Positions 33,618 to 41,312 of a stretch of DNA of 49,031 nucleotides are shown here, piece after piece (position 1 is the stretch's first letter; every line of letters begins with the position of its first letter). The DNA is from Candidatus Poribacteria bacterium (GTDB lineage Bacteria; Poribacteria; WGA-4E; WGA-3G), in contig JAPPNJ010000228.1 of assembly GCA_028818705.1 (NCBI GenBank), positions 1 through 49,031 of the forward strand. The letters run 5' to 3'. Position numbers and translations under genes: made by a program. A model generated the notes under the pieces. It saw nothing but the letters and a program-made list of their open reading frames with translations, did no database searches and was not told the DNA's origin.

Positions 33618-34667
33618 ATGAGCACATCAAAACAACTTTCACGGCGAACATTTTTAAACGGTTTAGGGGTTAGTGCTGCGCTACCATGGCTGGGAGCGAT
33701 AAGTTCGGTTGCAGCTTGGGCGGACACCTCCATAGGTGGGAAAATGATTACCCGTTACCCCGACCCAGCGGTTGAAGTCGTTGACCCGCGTTTCGCAAAA
33801 TACAAAATTGGAAATGCTGTTGTCGAACGATTGTGGACGGGGGCACGCTGGTCGGAAGGCCCCGTCTGGTTCGGCGATGGCGGTTACTTGCTCTGGAGCG
33901 ACATTCCAAACAACTGTATTTTGAAATGGCAGGAAGCCACTGGTCTGGTGAGCGTATACCGAAAACCTTCTAATTATACCAACGGTCACACACGCGATCG
34001 GCAAGGTAGACTCATCAGTTGTGAACACGGCACGCGGCGTGTCACACGCACCGAATATGACGGAACTGTTACTGTCCTAATAGACAACTTTGGCGGAAAA
34101 CGATTTAACGCACCGAACGATGCTGTCGTCCATCCTGACGATCACATCTGGTTTACCGATCCAGGATACGGCATTCTCAAAAATTATGAAGGACATAAAG
34201 CCGAATTTGAATTGCCGACTTCCGTTTATCGTCTAAATCCGGACACCGGCGAAGCAACCGTTGCAACAGAGGAAATCGAAAGACCAAACGGTCTCTGTTT
34301 TTCACCCAATTACGATAAACTCTATATTGCTGATACCGGTTCCCCCCAAAACATCGTTGTTTATGATGTCGTCAACGGTGAACGGTTAAGTAATAAACAG
34401 GTATTCGCTGATATGACACCCGGTGCTGCCGACGGTCTGCGATGCGACATTGATGGCAACCTGTGGGCAGGTACAGGTTGGGTTGGTGAAGGCTACGACG
34501 GTGTGCATATCTTCGCACCAGATGGAACGCTTATCGGTAAAATTCATCTGCCAGAAATTTGTGCAAACATCTGTTTCGGCGGAGTGAAACGAAACAGACT
34601 CTTTATGGCAGGTAGTCAATCTCTCTACTCAGTTTATGTTGAAGCACAAGGGGTACCGTACTTCTAA
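33618..34667 (+). CDS. Tat-exported SMP-30/gluconolactonase-like protein
   Basis: About 349 residues. The N-terminus MSTSKQLSRRTFL is a twin-arginine leader, followed by a hydrophobic stretch and an AWA cleavage region. The mature part shows the SMP-30/gluconolactonase/LRE propeller: WSEGPVWFGDGGYLLWSDIP, NGHTRDRQGRLISCEHG, FNAPNDAVVHPDDHIWFTDPGYG, ERPNGLCFSPNYDKLYIADTG and a final DGLRCDIDGNLWAGTG. The metal-ligand positions (Glu, Asn, Asp) match family ones, so sugar-lactone hydrolysis is plausible. The start is set by CGGAGACGCTC before ATG 33618, 22 bases after the DUF1592 gene. The leader closely matches that of the DUF1552 protein. Confidence 0.85.
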   Translation: MSTSKQLSRRTFLNGLGVSAALPWLGAISSVAAWADTSIGGKMITRYPDPAVEVVDPRFAKYKIGNAVVERLWTGARWSEGPVWFGDGGYLLWSDIPNNCILKWQEATGLVSVYRKPSNYTNGHTRDRQGRLISCEHGTRRVTRTEYDGTVTVLIDNFGGKRFNAPNDAVVHPDDHIWFTDPGYGILKNYEGHKAEFELPTSVYRLNPDTGEATVATEEIERPNGLCFSPNYDKLYIADTGSPQNIVVYDVVNGERLSNKQVFADMTPGAADGLRCDIDGNLWAGTGWVGEGYDGVHIFAPDGTLIGKIHLPEICANICFGGVKRNRLFMAGSQSLYSVYVEAQGVPYF

Positions 34668-34686
34668 ATAAACACGCCATAAACAC

Positions 34687-34715
34687 TTGACAAGTGATAA
34701 AAAGTAAGATATAAT
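34687..34715 (+). promoter_or_regulatory. Consensus promoter of the DUF1552 gene
   Basis: A perfect TTGACA (34687-34692) and a perfect TATAAT (34710-34715) are 17 bp apart. The start near 34722 implies an untranslated leader of about 255 bases. Confidence 0.75.
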
Positions 34716-34739
34716 TGAGGGTGGTGCATAAATATTTCT

Positions 34740-34839
34740 CGTAGGGGTGTTTTTGCTTGGGTATTTCCCCTAGGTCTCCCAACCCGTAATATGAACGTAC
34801 AGAAGATTTGATAGAGGGCGAGGGGACCTCGCCCCTACG
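34740..34839. repeat. 100-bp inverted-repeat element in the leader
   Basis: CGTAGGGG (34740-34747) and CCCCTACG (34832-34839) are perfect ends. A hairpin GGGCGAGG/CCTCGCCC (34816-34834) abuts the right end. The same hairpin arms recur in the terminators at 36354, 36434 and 37184. Confidence 0.5.
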
Positions 34840-34977
34840 GGGGTCGCATATCCTAACATTTGGAATAATGAACCACCAATTATGTTATAGGCGTTATGAA
34901 ACGAGAAATCAGACAGTAACAGCAGCGGCTTTTCACCAATTTCTGCTGCTTTAACTGTGAGGAGTTGACGAAGGATT

Positions 34978-36327
34978 ATGAGCACTTCAAAGCAACTTTC
35001 ACGTCGAACATTCCTACGCGGTCTGGGGGTCAGTATTGCCCTACCGTGGCTGGATGTAATGGGACCCATTACATCGTGGGCAAATGCCCCGGTGGGTGGA
35101 TTAGCACAAGGGACGGTTCCGAATCGGATGGCATTTCTTTATGTACCTAACGGAAAAATCATGGAAGACTGGATACCGAAGCAAATGGGTGCTGCCTATG
35201 AACTCCCAGAAATCCTGAAACCGTTAGAGAGCGTAAAGGACAAAATGTTGGTCCTAAGCGGTCTAACAGCGGATAAAGCGCGTCACAACGGCGATGGTGG
35301 CGGTGATCACGCACGTGCAATGTCGGCTTTCCTCACTGGTGCCCAACCTCGTAAAACCGATGGTGCCAACATTCAGGCGGGAATTTCAGTTGATCAGGCA
35401 GCCGCTATGCGTATCGGAAACCGAACCCGACTGCCTTCCTTAGAACTCGGAATCGATCCGGGGAGAAGATCCGGGAATTGCGATTCTGGCTATAGCTGTG
35501 TCTATTCGTCATCTCTCTCGTGGCGCTCTGCTACACAGCCGCTTCCCAATGAAATCAATCCAAAAGCCGCTTTTGAACGACTGTTTTCTACACTGCCAGA
35601 CGCGGAACGGGCAGAACGGGATCAGCAGCGAAAAAGTATCCTTGATTTCGTGAGGCAGGATTCAAAAGACTTAATTCGGCAGGTCGGTGGAAACGACGTC
35701 CGTAAACTCGACGAGTACTTCTCCGCTATTCGGGATATTGAACTGAGAATTGATGCGGCTGAAAAGCATCCACCGGTCCAAACACCCGACTACCTTGTTC
35801 CAGAGGAGGTCCCCGCAGATTATCAGGAGCATCTGCGTCTCATGATGGACCTGATTGTACTTGCATTTCAAGCGGATGTAACCCGTATTACGACCTTTGT
35901 TTTGGCAAATGAAGGGAGCAACAAGAAGTATCCGTCCGTTAATGTTACTGATGGACACCATTACTTATCGCATCATAGCGGCGATGAAGAGAAGATAGAA
36001 AAAATCCGGCGGATTGATATCTACCATAGTGAACAATTGGCGTACTTCCTGGAAAAACTTGACGCTACATCTGAAGGCGACGGTTCGCTACTGGATCATT
36101 CGATGATTTTATACGGTAGTGGAAACGCAGATGGCAACCGACATAGCCACCACGATCTCCCCATCTTACTCGCGGGCAACGGTTGTGGTACAATCCAGAG
36201 CGGTCGGCATATCCGCTATCCGAAAGAGACGCCACTCAATAACCTTTGGCTGTCAATGCTCAATCGTATGGAAGTCGATCTCGCACAATTAGGCGATAGC
36301 ACCGGTAGTTTACAAGGACTCTCTTAA
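34978..36327 (+). CDS. Tat-exported DUF1552 family protein
   Basis: 449 residues starting MSTSKQLSRRTFLRGLGVS, a twin-arginine leader. The DUF1552 body follows: RMAFLYVPNGKIMEDWIP, LVLSGLTADKARHNGDGGGDHARAMSAFLTG, DQAAAMRIGNRTRLPSLELG, then HYLSHHSGDEEKIEKIRRIDIYH and MILYGSGNADGNRHSHHDLPILLAGN near the end. The last segments recall the alkaline-phosphatase/sulfatase-like DUF1501/DUF1552 fold, with metal-binding His and Asp. Enzymatic activity is unproven. The family nearly always sits directly after a DUF1592 gene. GAGGAGTTGACGAAGGATT precedes the ATG. An intrinsic terminator follows the stop. Confidence 0.88.
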   Translation: MSTSKQLSRRTFLRGLGVSIALPWLDVMGPITSWANAPVGGLAQGTVPNRMAFLYVPNGKIMEDWIPKQMGAAYELPEILKPLESVKDKMLVLSGLTADKARHNGDGGGDHARAMSAFLTGAQPRKTDGANIQAGISVDQAAAMRIGNRTRLPSLELGIDPGRRSGNCDSGYSCVYSSSLSWRSATQPLPNEINPKAAFERLFSTLPDAERAERDQQRKSILDFVRQDSKDLIRQVGGNDVRKLDEYFSAIRDIELRIDAAEKHPPVQTPDYLVPEEVPADYQEHLRLMMDLIVLAFQADVTRITTFVLANEGSNKKYPSVNVTDGHHYLSHHSGDEEKIEKIRRIDIYHSEQLAYFLEKLDATSEGDGSLLDHSMILYGSGNADGNRHSHHDLPILLAGNGCGTIQSGRHIRYPKETPLNNLWLSMLNRMEVDLAQLGDSTGSLQGLS

Positions 36328-36353
36328 TTTTTTAACTGATCCATCACCCCGTT

Positions 36354-36384
36354 GGGCGAGGTCTCTGTGCCTCGCCCTTTTTTT
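36354..36384 (+). terminator. Intrinsic terminator after the DUF1552 gene
   Basis: GGGCGAGG (36354-36361) pairs with CCTCGCCC (36370-36377), an 8-bp GC-rich stem with an 8-base loop, followed by seven T residues. Confidence 0.8.
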
Positions 36385-36433
36385 ATCTTACTGAGTGTCT
36401 CCATTAGTTCTTAACTGATCCATTACCCTGTTA

Positions 36434-36472
36434 GGCGAGGATGGCTTCGGCTTTGGTGCCTCGCCCTTTTTT
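36434..36472 (+). terminator. Second copy of the GGCGAGG terminator
   Basis: GGCGAGG (36434-36440) pairs with CCTCGCC (36459-36465), followed by C and six T residues. It is a backup terminator in the tandem duplication and lies just beyond the convergent VOC gene. Confidence 0.65.
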
Positions 36473-36478
36473 CTTATA

Positions 36479-36961
36479 TTACTGGGTGTCTCCATTAGAA
36501 AATCCGGTCTCTGCAATTCGCATCAGTTCCTCATCGTCCAGATCAAGGTTCACGTCCTCTGAATACGGTTGTGGCACCTTGTACGGGGTCTTAGCGTAGA
36601 CCTCAACGACATTCTCATCTGGATCATAGAAGTAGATCGCCAGGGAAATACCGTGGTTCACCACACTCCGTATCCTTACCCCTTCCGACTTCAGGAGTGT
36701 ATGGAACTGCTTTAAATCCGCGAGATTCTCAACAATAAAAGATACCTGTTGGACGACCTTTGCTCCCCGCGGCACATCTCTGCCGGGGCATAGCGCCAGT
36801 TCGTGGTGTTCCGATTCGGGTTGCGCACTCAAGAAGATAATGTGTCCTTCTGGGTGGGCATCGGTGACAGTGAGACCGAGAATACGGGTATAGAAGTCCA
36901 GAGATTTCTCTACATCGGTGCAGTAAAGACCAACATGTCCAAGTTCTTTAACGGCTAACAT
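36479..36961 (-). CDS. VOC-superfamily (glyoxalase/extradiol dioxygenase-like) protein
   Basis: 160 residues. Two beta-alpha-beta-beta-beta units of the vicinal oxygen chelate fold are visible: LGHVGLYCTDVEKSLDFYTRILGL and QQVSFIVENLADLKQFHTLL. Possible metal ligands are H9, H53 and E120 (ENVVEVYAKTP). The His that normally opens the second unit is replaced (QQVSF), so the metal site may be incomplete. The family covers glyoxalases, extradiol dioxygenases and antibiotic-binding proteins, and the substrate is unknown. TAGGAGGATGAAAA is a strong ribosome site. Two Fur-box-like dyads lie 121-171 bases upstream. Confidence 0.75.
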   Translation of the reverse strand: MLAVKELGHVGLYCTDVEKSLDFYTRILGLTVTDAHPEGHIIFLSAQPESEHHELALCPGRDVPRGAKVVQQVSFIVENLADLKQFHTLLKSEGVRIRSVVNHGISLAIYFYDPDENVVEVYAKTPYKVPQPYSEDVNLDLDDEELMRIAETGFSNGDTQ

Positions 36962-37081
36962 TTTTCATCCTCCTACAATATCAAAATCAATAATTACAAT
37001 TTATACAAAACTGGAAGATAAATCAAGCAGAAGGTTGCCTACCAGTTATCGCCAATATCATTACTTAGGCAAAGAAAATAG

Positions 37082-37102
37082 TGATAATGGGTTTCATTAT
37101 CA
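37082..37102. promoter_or_regulatory. Fur-box-like dyad 1
   Basis: TGATAATG (37082-37089) and CATTATCA (37095-37102) form 8-bp arms around GGTTT. The arms match the classical 19-bp Fur consensus (GATAATG-n5-CATTATC); only the centre differs. Confidence 0.5.
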
Positions 37103-37113
37103 GTAATTTTTAA

Positions 37114-37132
37114 GATAATGGGTTTCATTATC
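37114..37132. promoter_or_regulatory. Fur-box-like dyad 2
   Basis: GATAATG (37114-37120) and CATTATC (37126-37132) with the same GGTTT centre as dyad 1. The two centres are 31 bp apart, about three helical turns, which would place bound dimers on the same face. Confidence 0.5.
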
Positions 37133-37180
37133 GTTTAAACGCTGCTTGAATTGCTTCACATCCGAGATGGGTTAATAGAG

Positions 37181-37216
37181 AAAGGGCGAGGCACAAAGCA
37201 GAAGCCATCCTCGCCC
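37181..37216 (-). terminator. Terminator after the DUF6785-type gene (third GGCGAGG copy)
   Basis: Read on the minus strand, GGGCGAGG (37216-37209) pairs with CCTCGCCC (37191-37184), followed by TTTCTC. Loop and flanks nearly match the copy at 36434, in the opposite orientation. Confidence 0.6.
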
Positions 37217-37232
37217 AACGAGATGAGGTGAA

Positions 37233-39143
37233 CTACCAATCCTTAAACGGAAATATCCGTGTCTCTGTCGCCATTCCGTAAAAACTCCACAGGCTCCCCG
37301 CCACAAACTCACCGAGAATTAATCCGAGGAAGAAGGGTACCGCTTTCCGATGCAACTGCAACCCACCCTGTTTTATAATGATCCATTTTGCGAGAGTACT
37401 AATCACAAGCGAAATCCAGAGCCAATTCATACACCAATCCGCTGCGCCAGAAACGGCATAACCGACAGCGTGGAAGGGCCACCAAAAGAAACGCATCCGT
37501 AAAAACATTAGAAGGAATGTGAATCCCATACCGATACCCATAGAGGTAACTTCTGGGATATTGGGTCCCATCGGGAAATTTAACTGTTTTTGTAGCCTCT
37601 CAAAGGGATGTCGGGCAAACCCTCCCGCTGCTCCAAAGTGATACACATCGTGCAAATATGCCCAGAAAGAGCCGATTGAACCTACTACTACTGCCAAGAG
37701 CATTACCCACACTAACGGTTTAGGGTTAAAGCGTGCCCGTGAGGCGAGTTGAAATCCTTCCAACTGATGCGGCATCGGATGGCTACGGTGTGCACGATTA
37801 AAGAAAAATAGGAAGGACAATGCCGTAAGATTGGAACCACCCATGCCACGTGAGCCAAGAATCGTCGGTAAGGCATAATCAGGTCCCATAAAGTGGAGAT
37901 CGTGTGCTGGCGCACCGGATTCCACGCGCATCCGTGTAATACCCGTTGACAGCGCAAAATACATCGCAAAAAAGGCAATACCGAGCGAAATGCTAATGCC
38001 TATCTTCACAGAAAACGCTATAAGATAGATGCACCCTAACACAATACCTGCAATAGCAGTCCGGTATCGCATCGGTTCAACCGATTCATCAAGGCTTGAG
38101 CGTCCTGTTACTATCTGCTTGAAAACCTCTGCAAGATATTTTCGACTCGCCCATATTGCGAAAATTGCCAGTCCAAGATACGCACCTAATGACTGCTGTC
38201 GGTCATACGGAAAACCGGGTAACCCTCGAACCCCAATAATTGCACCAGCAACCCGTTGCATCTTGCGGAACAGATAGAAGAACCAGCAGGAAAAAGACAA
38301 ATCCAGCGGCATAAAGAACCCGAGTCCAATAACGAAGGGATAGATAGAAAACGGCGTCCAGCCGATAGCATTCCACGGTTTATCAGTGAAAAAGTGGCTA
38401 ATATTCCGAAACCGGACGCCAATAATCGGAATCGTCGGAAAGAGATAACTGAAACCATTGAAAAGATTAAGAAGGGATACAAGAATGAAGGCGGTCCAAA
38501 ATACCCGACCCCGGTAGAAGTTCGCACCGCTATCCCGTGTCATTTCTAACGGCAGTTGGATGATTGGATAGGCAAGTTTTTCGCGTTCGGTCCACTGCTT
38601 GCGCAACACAACGTTAATGCACAACATCACGAACACAAGCACTAAAATGAAACTCGTCCACCACAGCGTTGGACCGAGCCACGCTTGTAGGACCTCCGCA
38701 CGATAAAGTGTTGTTTGTCCTTCGTAAAATCCTTCCAATATACCCTTATCTTGAACAGTGCCCCACGTTGGCATATATCGGTGAAGAAGTTCTCGCCATT
38801 CGTTTTCAGGCGTATCGTACCAGAAAACATGTCCAATCATCGGGATCAACACTTGTGTGTGGTCGTGTGATGCTATAGCGCTCGCCATACAAAGCATCAC
38901 ATAGATAACGAGGAGTTCTCCATGTGTTAGTGCCCACCCCTGCTTTATACGACGGACGATTAGGTTGAGGAGGGTAATTAGGAATAAAAAGAAAACGGCA
39001 TTGAAGAACAAGGACATTGTTGTCGGAAAAAGTCCCCACCAGACCATTTCCGTATACATAATCCAATAACAGTTGACCGGGATAAGGATGAGCGATATTA
39101 TAACCGATTTTAGGGTAACACCGCGGGTTAAAGCAGTAGGCAT
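37233..39143 (-). CDS. Polytopic membrane protein, DUF6785/DUF6784-type
   Basis: 636 residues with about 14 hydrophobic segments. Marker stretches are WALTHGELLVIYVMLCMASAIASHDHTQ, VVLRKQWTEREKLAYPIIQLPLEM, a central FSIYPFVIGLGFFMPLDLSFSCWFFYLF and SGAPAHDLHFMGPDYALPTILGSRG. The pattern resembles large membrane proteins distantly related to oligopeptide transporters (OPT/YSL) that are common in Poribacteria and Planctomycetes. A transport role is inferred and the substrate is unknown. CCGGAGAACGAA before the ATG supports the start. A terminator follows the stop. Confidence 0.7.
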   Translation of the reverse strand: MPTALTRGVTLKSVIISLILIPVNCYWIMYTEMVWWGLFPTTMSLFFNAVFFLFLITLLNLIVRRIKQGWALTHGELLVIYVMLCMASAIASHDHTQVLIPMIGHVFWYDTPENEWRELLHRYMPTWGTVQDKGILEGFYEGQTTLYRAEVLQAWLGPTLWWTSFILVLVFVMLCINVVLRKQWTEREKLAYPIIQLPLEMTRDSGANFYRGRVFWTAFILVSLLNLFNGFSYLFPTIPIIGVRFRNISHFFTDKPWNAIGWTPFSIYPFVIGLGFFMPLDLSFSCWFFYLFRKMQRVAGAIIGVRGLPGFPYDRQQSLGAYLGLAIFAIWASRKYLAEVFKQIVTGRSSLDESVEPMRYRTAIAGIVLGCIYLIAFSVKIGISISLGIAFFAMYFALSTGITRMRVESGAPAHDLHFMGPDYALPTILGSRGMGGSNLTALSFLFFFNRAHRSHPMPHQLEGFQLASRARFNPKPLVWVMLLAVVVGSIGSFWAYLHDVYHFGAAGGFARHPFERLQKQLNFPMGPNIPEVTSMGIGMGFTFLLMFLRMRFFWWPFHAVGYAVSGAADWCMNWLWISLVISTLAKWIIIKQGGLQLHRKAVPFFLGLILGEFVAGSLWSFYGMATETRIFPFKDW

Positions 39144-39179
39144 TTCGTTCTCCGGTAGTTTCCTCTATATGTTGTCCAT

Positions 39180-41312
39180 CTATTCAGTTGCTAATCGGAG
39201 CATCTGCACAATCTCCAAATGTCCCTTCGATTCTGCAAGCCCCAACGCTGTGTCGCCTTGCCTATTTTTTAGGGAGACATCGGCACGATTCTCAAGGAGC
39301 AGTTGAACAATCTCCAAGTGCCCTCGCCACGCAGCATACATCAACGCTGTTTCACCAGTACGATTTTGAGTGTTTATTCTTGCCCCTTTTTCAAGCAATC
39401 GCCTGATTATCTCGAGATTCCCAGTTTGGTGGATAATTAAAATTAGGGGTGTATTGCCGTTGGCATCTGCTATATTTACTTCCGCGCCCTTTTCAACCAG
39501 AAACATCGTTACATCTTCGTATCCGTTTTCAACAGCGATGTGCAACGGAGTTCTACCACGTTCATCTTTAATATTAACATCTATGTTCGAGTTACGGAGC
39601 GTTGCAATATCGTCTGTCCACACGCCTCTGAAAAGTGCGCCTTCAGGTGTATCCGAAAACTCAGCAATAACATGTTCCTGATTTACGATCAAATTTTCAA
39701 AAACCTGCACAACACCGCTCTGCCACCGAACCTCAAGTCTATCAACAATAGCGTGTGTCCCTAATCCAAAGTGGAGTCGGGCGTCATGACTGGACAGATA
39801 ACTCGCAGCGGGATTAACCTCTTGTATCTGTGTGTGTCCACCCGCTGTTAAAATTACGCGCGTCCCAATGCCGTCTTGATTGCTTATAACACCAGCCGTT
39901 TTGATACGTATCCAATTGTGTTGGGTCGGGCTCTCGTTTCGCAATAAAGTTACAGGGGCGTTCGATTGCGTAACAAGCAAATCGACATCGCCATCGTTAT
40001 CATAATCGCCGAAGAGTGCACCTCGGCTTACCGCAGCACGCTGAAAATAGTCACCCGCATCCTTGGAGATTTCTCGGAAAGTGTTATCTCCTCTATTGCG
40101 GAAAAGCTGATTGGGTTGGCGGTAGGTCAGCACATCGTGCGTGTCTTCAATATTGTCAATAATATGCCCATTCGCAATGAAGATGTCACGCCAGCCGTCA
40201 TTATCAGCATCCAAAAAACCAGTACCGAATCCGACAAAGTGAAAACTCTCTTTACCGAGATGCGATTCATAAATAACATCGGTAAACGTCCCGTCCCCAT
40301 TGTTACGATAGAGCGCATTGGTTTCATAGGAAAGGTTCGTGACGAAAATATCTATCCATCCGTCACCGTTGTAGTCGTCAACGGCAACGCCCATACCCGC
40401 TTGTGCGATACCGTCGAAACTGTAGGCACATCCCGCAAGCAGCGAAATCTCGCTGAACGTTCCATCACCGTTGTTATAGAAAAAATCGTTGCGAGTGTCA
40501 TCATTTGCAACGTAGAGATCCGGGGCACCATCGTTGTTGAAATCCGCTGAGACAACACCCAATCCTTTTCCGTGAAACATGCCACCAATACCACCCACAC
40601 CGGCTTCTTGACTGACATCGGTAAATGTGCCATCACCGTTATTACGATAGAGCCTATCAGGAGCACCCTCAAAGAGGGAGGGATGGCAATAGGTCTCGGT
40701 TTCGCCTTCGCCGCATGGCAGATAGGGAACATCAATCGAATATACAAGGTAATTGACAACGAACAGATCAAGATGTCCGTCGCGGTTGTAATCGAGAAAA
40801 GTCGCGCTGCTACTCCAACCCGAATCGCCTACACCAGCAACGCGTGTGACATCCGTAAATGTGCCGTCGCCGTTGTTACGGTAAAGCACATTTACCCCGA
40901 AATTAGTGACATAAAGATCAACATCGCCGTCGTTGTTGTAATCGGCACACGCCGCTCCCTGTCCGTAATTGCCTCGGTTACCAACCCCCGCCGTTGTTGT
41001 GATGTCAGCGAATGTACCATTGCCGTTGTTCCGGTAGAGTACACTAAGTGCCTTTTCCACCGAAGACGATTTGTCCCAATACCCACTGTTGACGAGGTAG
41101 ATGTCAAGGTAACCATCGTTGTCTGCATCGAAAAACGCACCACCAGCCCCGAGTGTCTCAGGCAGATGATACGCACCTTCAGCACCGTTGATATGTCGAA
41201 AATTAATCCCCGCCTCCGCAGTTACATCAACGAATTGAACCGCTGCAGATGACAACAACGGCACGGTGCCTACGAGAAATATTATGAAAATAGATATGTT
41301 CTTATTTTTCAT
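39180..41312 (-). CDS. Secreted CRTAC1-like VCBS/FG-GAP propeller with ASPIC/UnbV and ankyrin repeats
   Basis: About 710 residues. A signal peptide (MKNKNISIFIIFLVGTVPLLSSAA) precedes a chain of calcium-binding FG-GAP/VCBS repeats (DADNDGYLDIYLVNSG, RNNGDGTFTDVT) forming an integrin-like propeller (about 25-470). An ASPIC/UnbV domain (IGTRVILTAGGHTQIQEVNPAASYLSSHD, about 480-560) comes next, then four ankyrin repeats (about 590-708, e.g. GRTPLHIAVENGYEDVTMFLVEKGA). A CRTAC1 body with an ankyrin tail is an unusual combination. The ATG at 41312 overlaps the stop of the SUMF1-like gene by 11 bases, so translation is probably coupled. The frame is open further upstream without a signal peptide. 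Confidence 0.85.
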   Translation of the reverse strand: MKNKNISIFIIFLVGTVPLLSSAAVQFVDVTAEAGINFRHINGAEGAYHLPETLGAGGAFFDADNDGYLDIYLVNSGYWDKSSSVEKALSVLYRNNGNGTFADITTTAGVGNRGNYGQGAACADYNNDGDVDLYVTNFGVNVLYRNNGDGTFTDVTRVAGVGDSGWSSSATFLDYNRDGHLDLFVVNYLVYSIDVPYLPCGEGETETYCHPSLFEGAPDRLYRNNGDGTFTDVSQEAGVGGIGGMFHGKGLGVVSADFNNDGAPDLYVANDDTRNDFFYNNGDGTFSEISLLAGCAYSFDGIAQAGMGVAVDDYNGDGWIDIFVTNLSYETNALYRNNGDGTFTDVIYESHLGKESFHFVGFGTGFLDADNDGWRDIFIANGHIIDNIEDTHDVLTYRQPNQLFRNRGDNTFREISKDAGDYFQRAAVSRGALFGDYDNDGDVDLLVTQSNAPVTLLRNESPTQHNWIRIKTAGVISNQDGIGTRVILTAGGHTQIQEVNPAASYLSSHDARLHFGLGTHAIVDRLEVRWQSGVVQVFENLIVNQEHVIAEFSDTPEGALFRGVWTDDIATLRNSNIDVNIKDERGRTPLHIAVENGYEDVTMFLVEKGAEVNIADANGNTPLILIIHQTGNLEIIRRLLEKGARINTQNRTGETALMYAAWRGHLEIVQLLLENRADVSLKNRQGDTALGLAESKGHLEIVQMLRLATE

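Larger units (their letters stand above)
34668..34977. other. Promoter, long 5' leader and hairpin element before the DUF1552 gene
   Basis: These 310 bases hold no gene. They contain a perfect promoter (34687-34715) and a 100-bp inverted-repeat element (34740-34839) with an inner hairpin. They also hold a loose stem AGTAACAGCAGC ... GCTGCTTTAACT around 34914-34957, shortly before the ribosome site. Confidence 0.5.
36332..36498. repeat. Tandem duplication of a terminator and gene tail
   Basis: Copy 1 (36332-36407) and copy 2 (36411-36498) both start TTAACTGATCCAT and end GTGTCTCCATTAG. Copy 2 overlaps the last codons of the VOC gene (which ends NGDTQ). Copy 1 contains the same tail as non-coding sequence. 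The copies differ mainly in the hairpin loop. Confidence 0.7.

Noticed and set aside
39966..41252. Long plus-strand open frames opposite the CRTAC-like gene
   Set aside because: They are antisense shadows of repetitive DGNGDG-coding sequence, lack ribosome sites and have no plausible domains.
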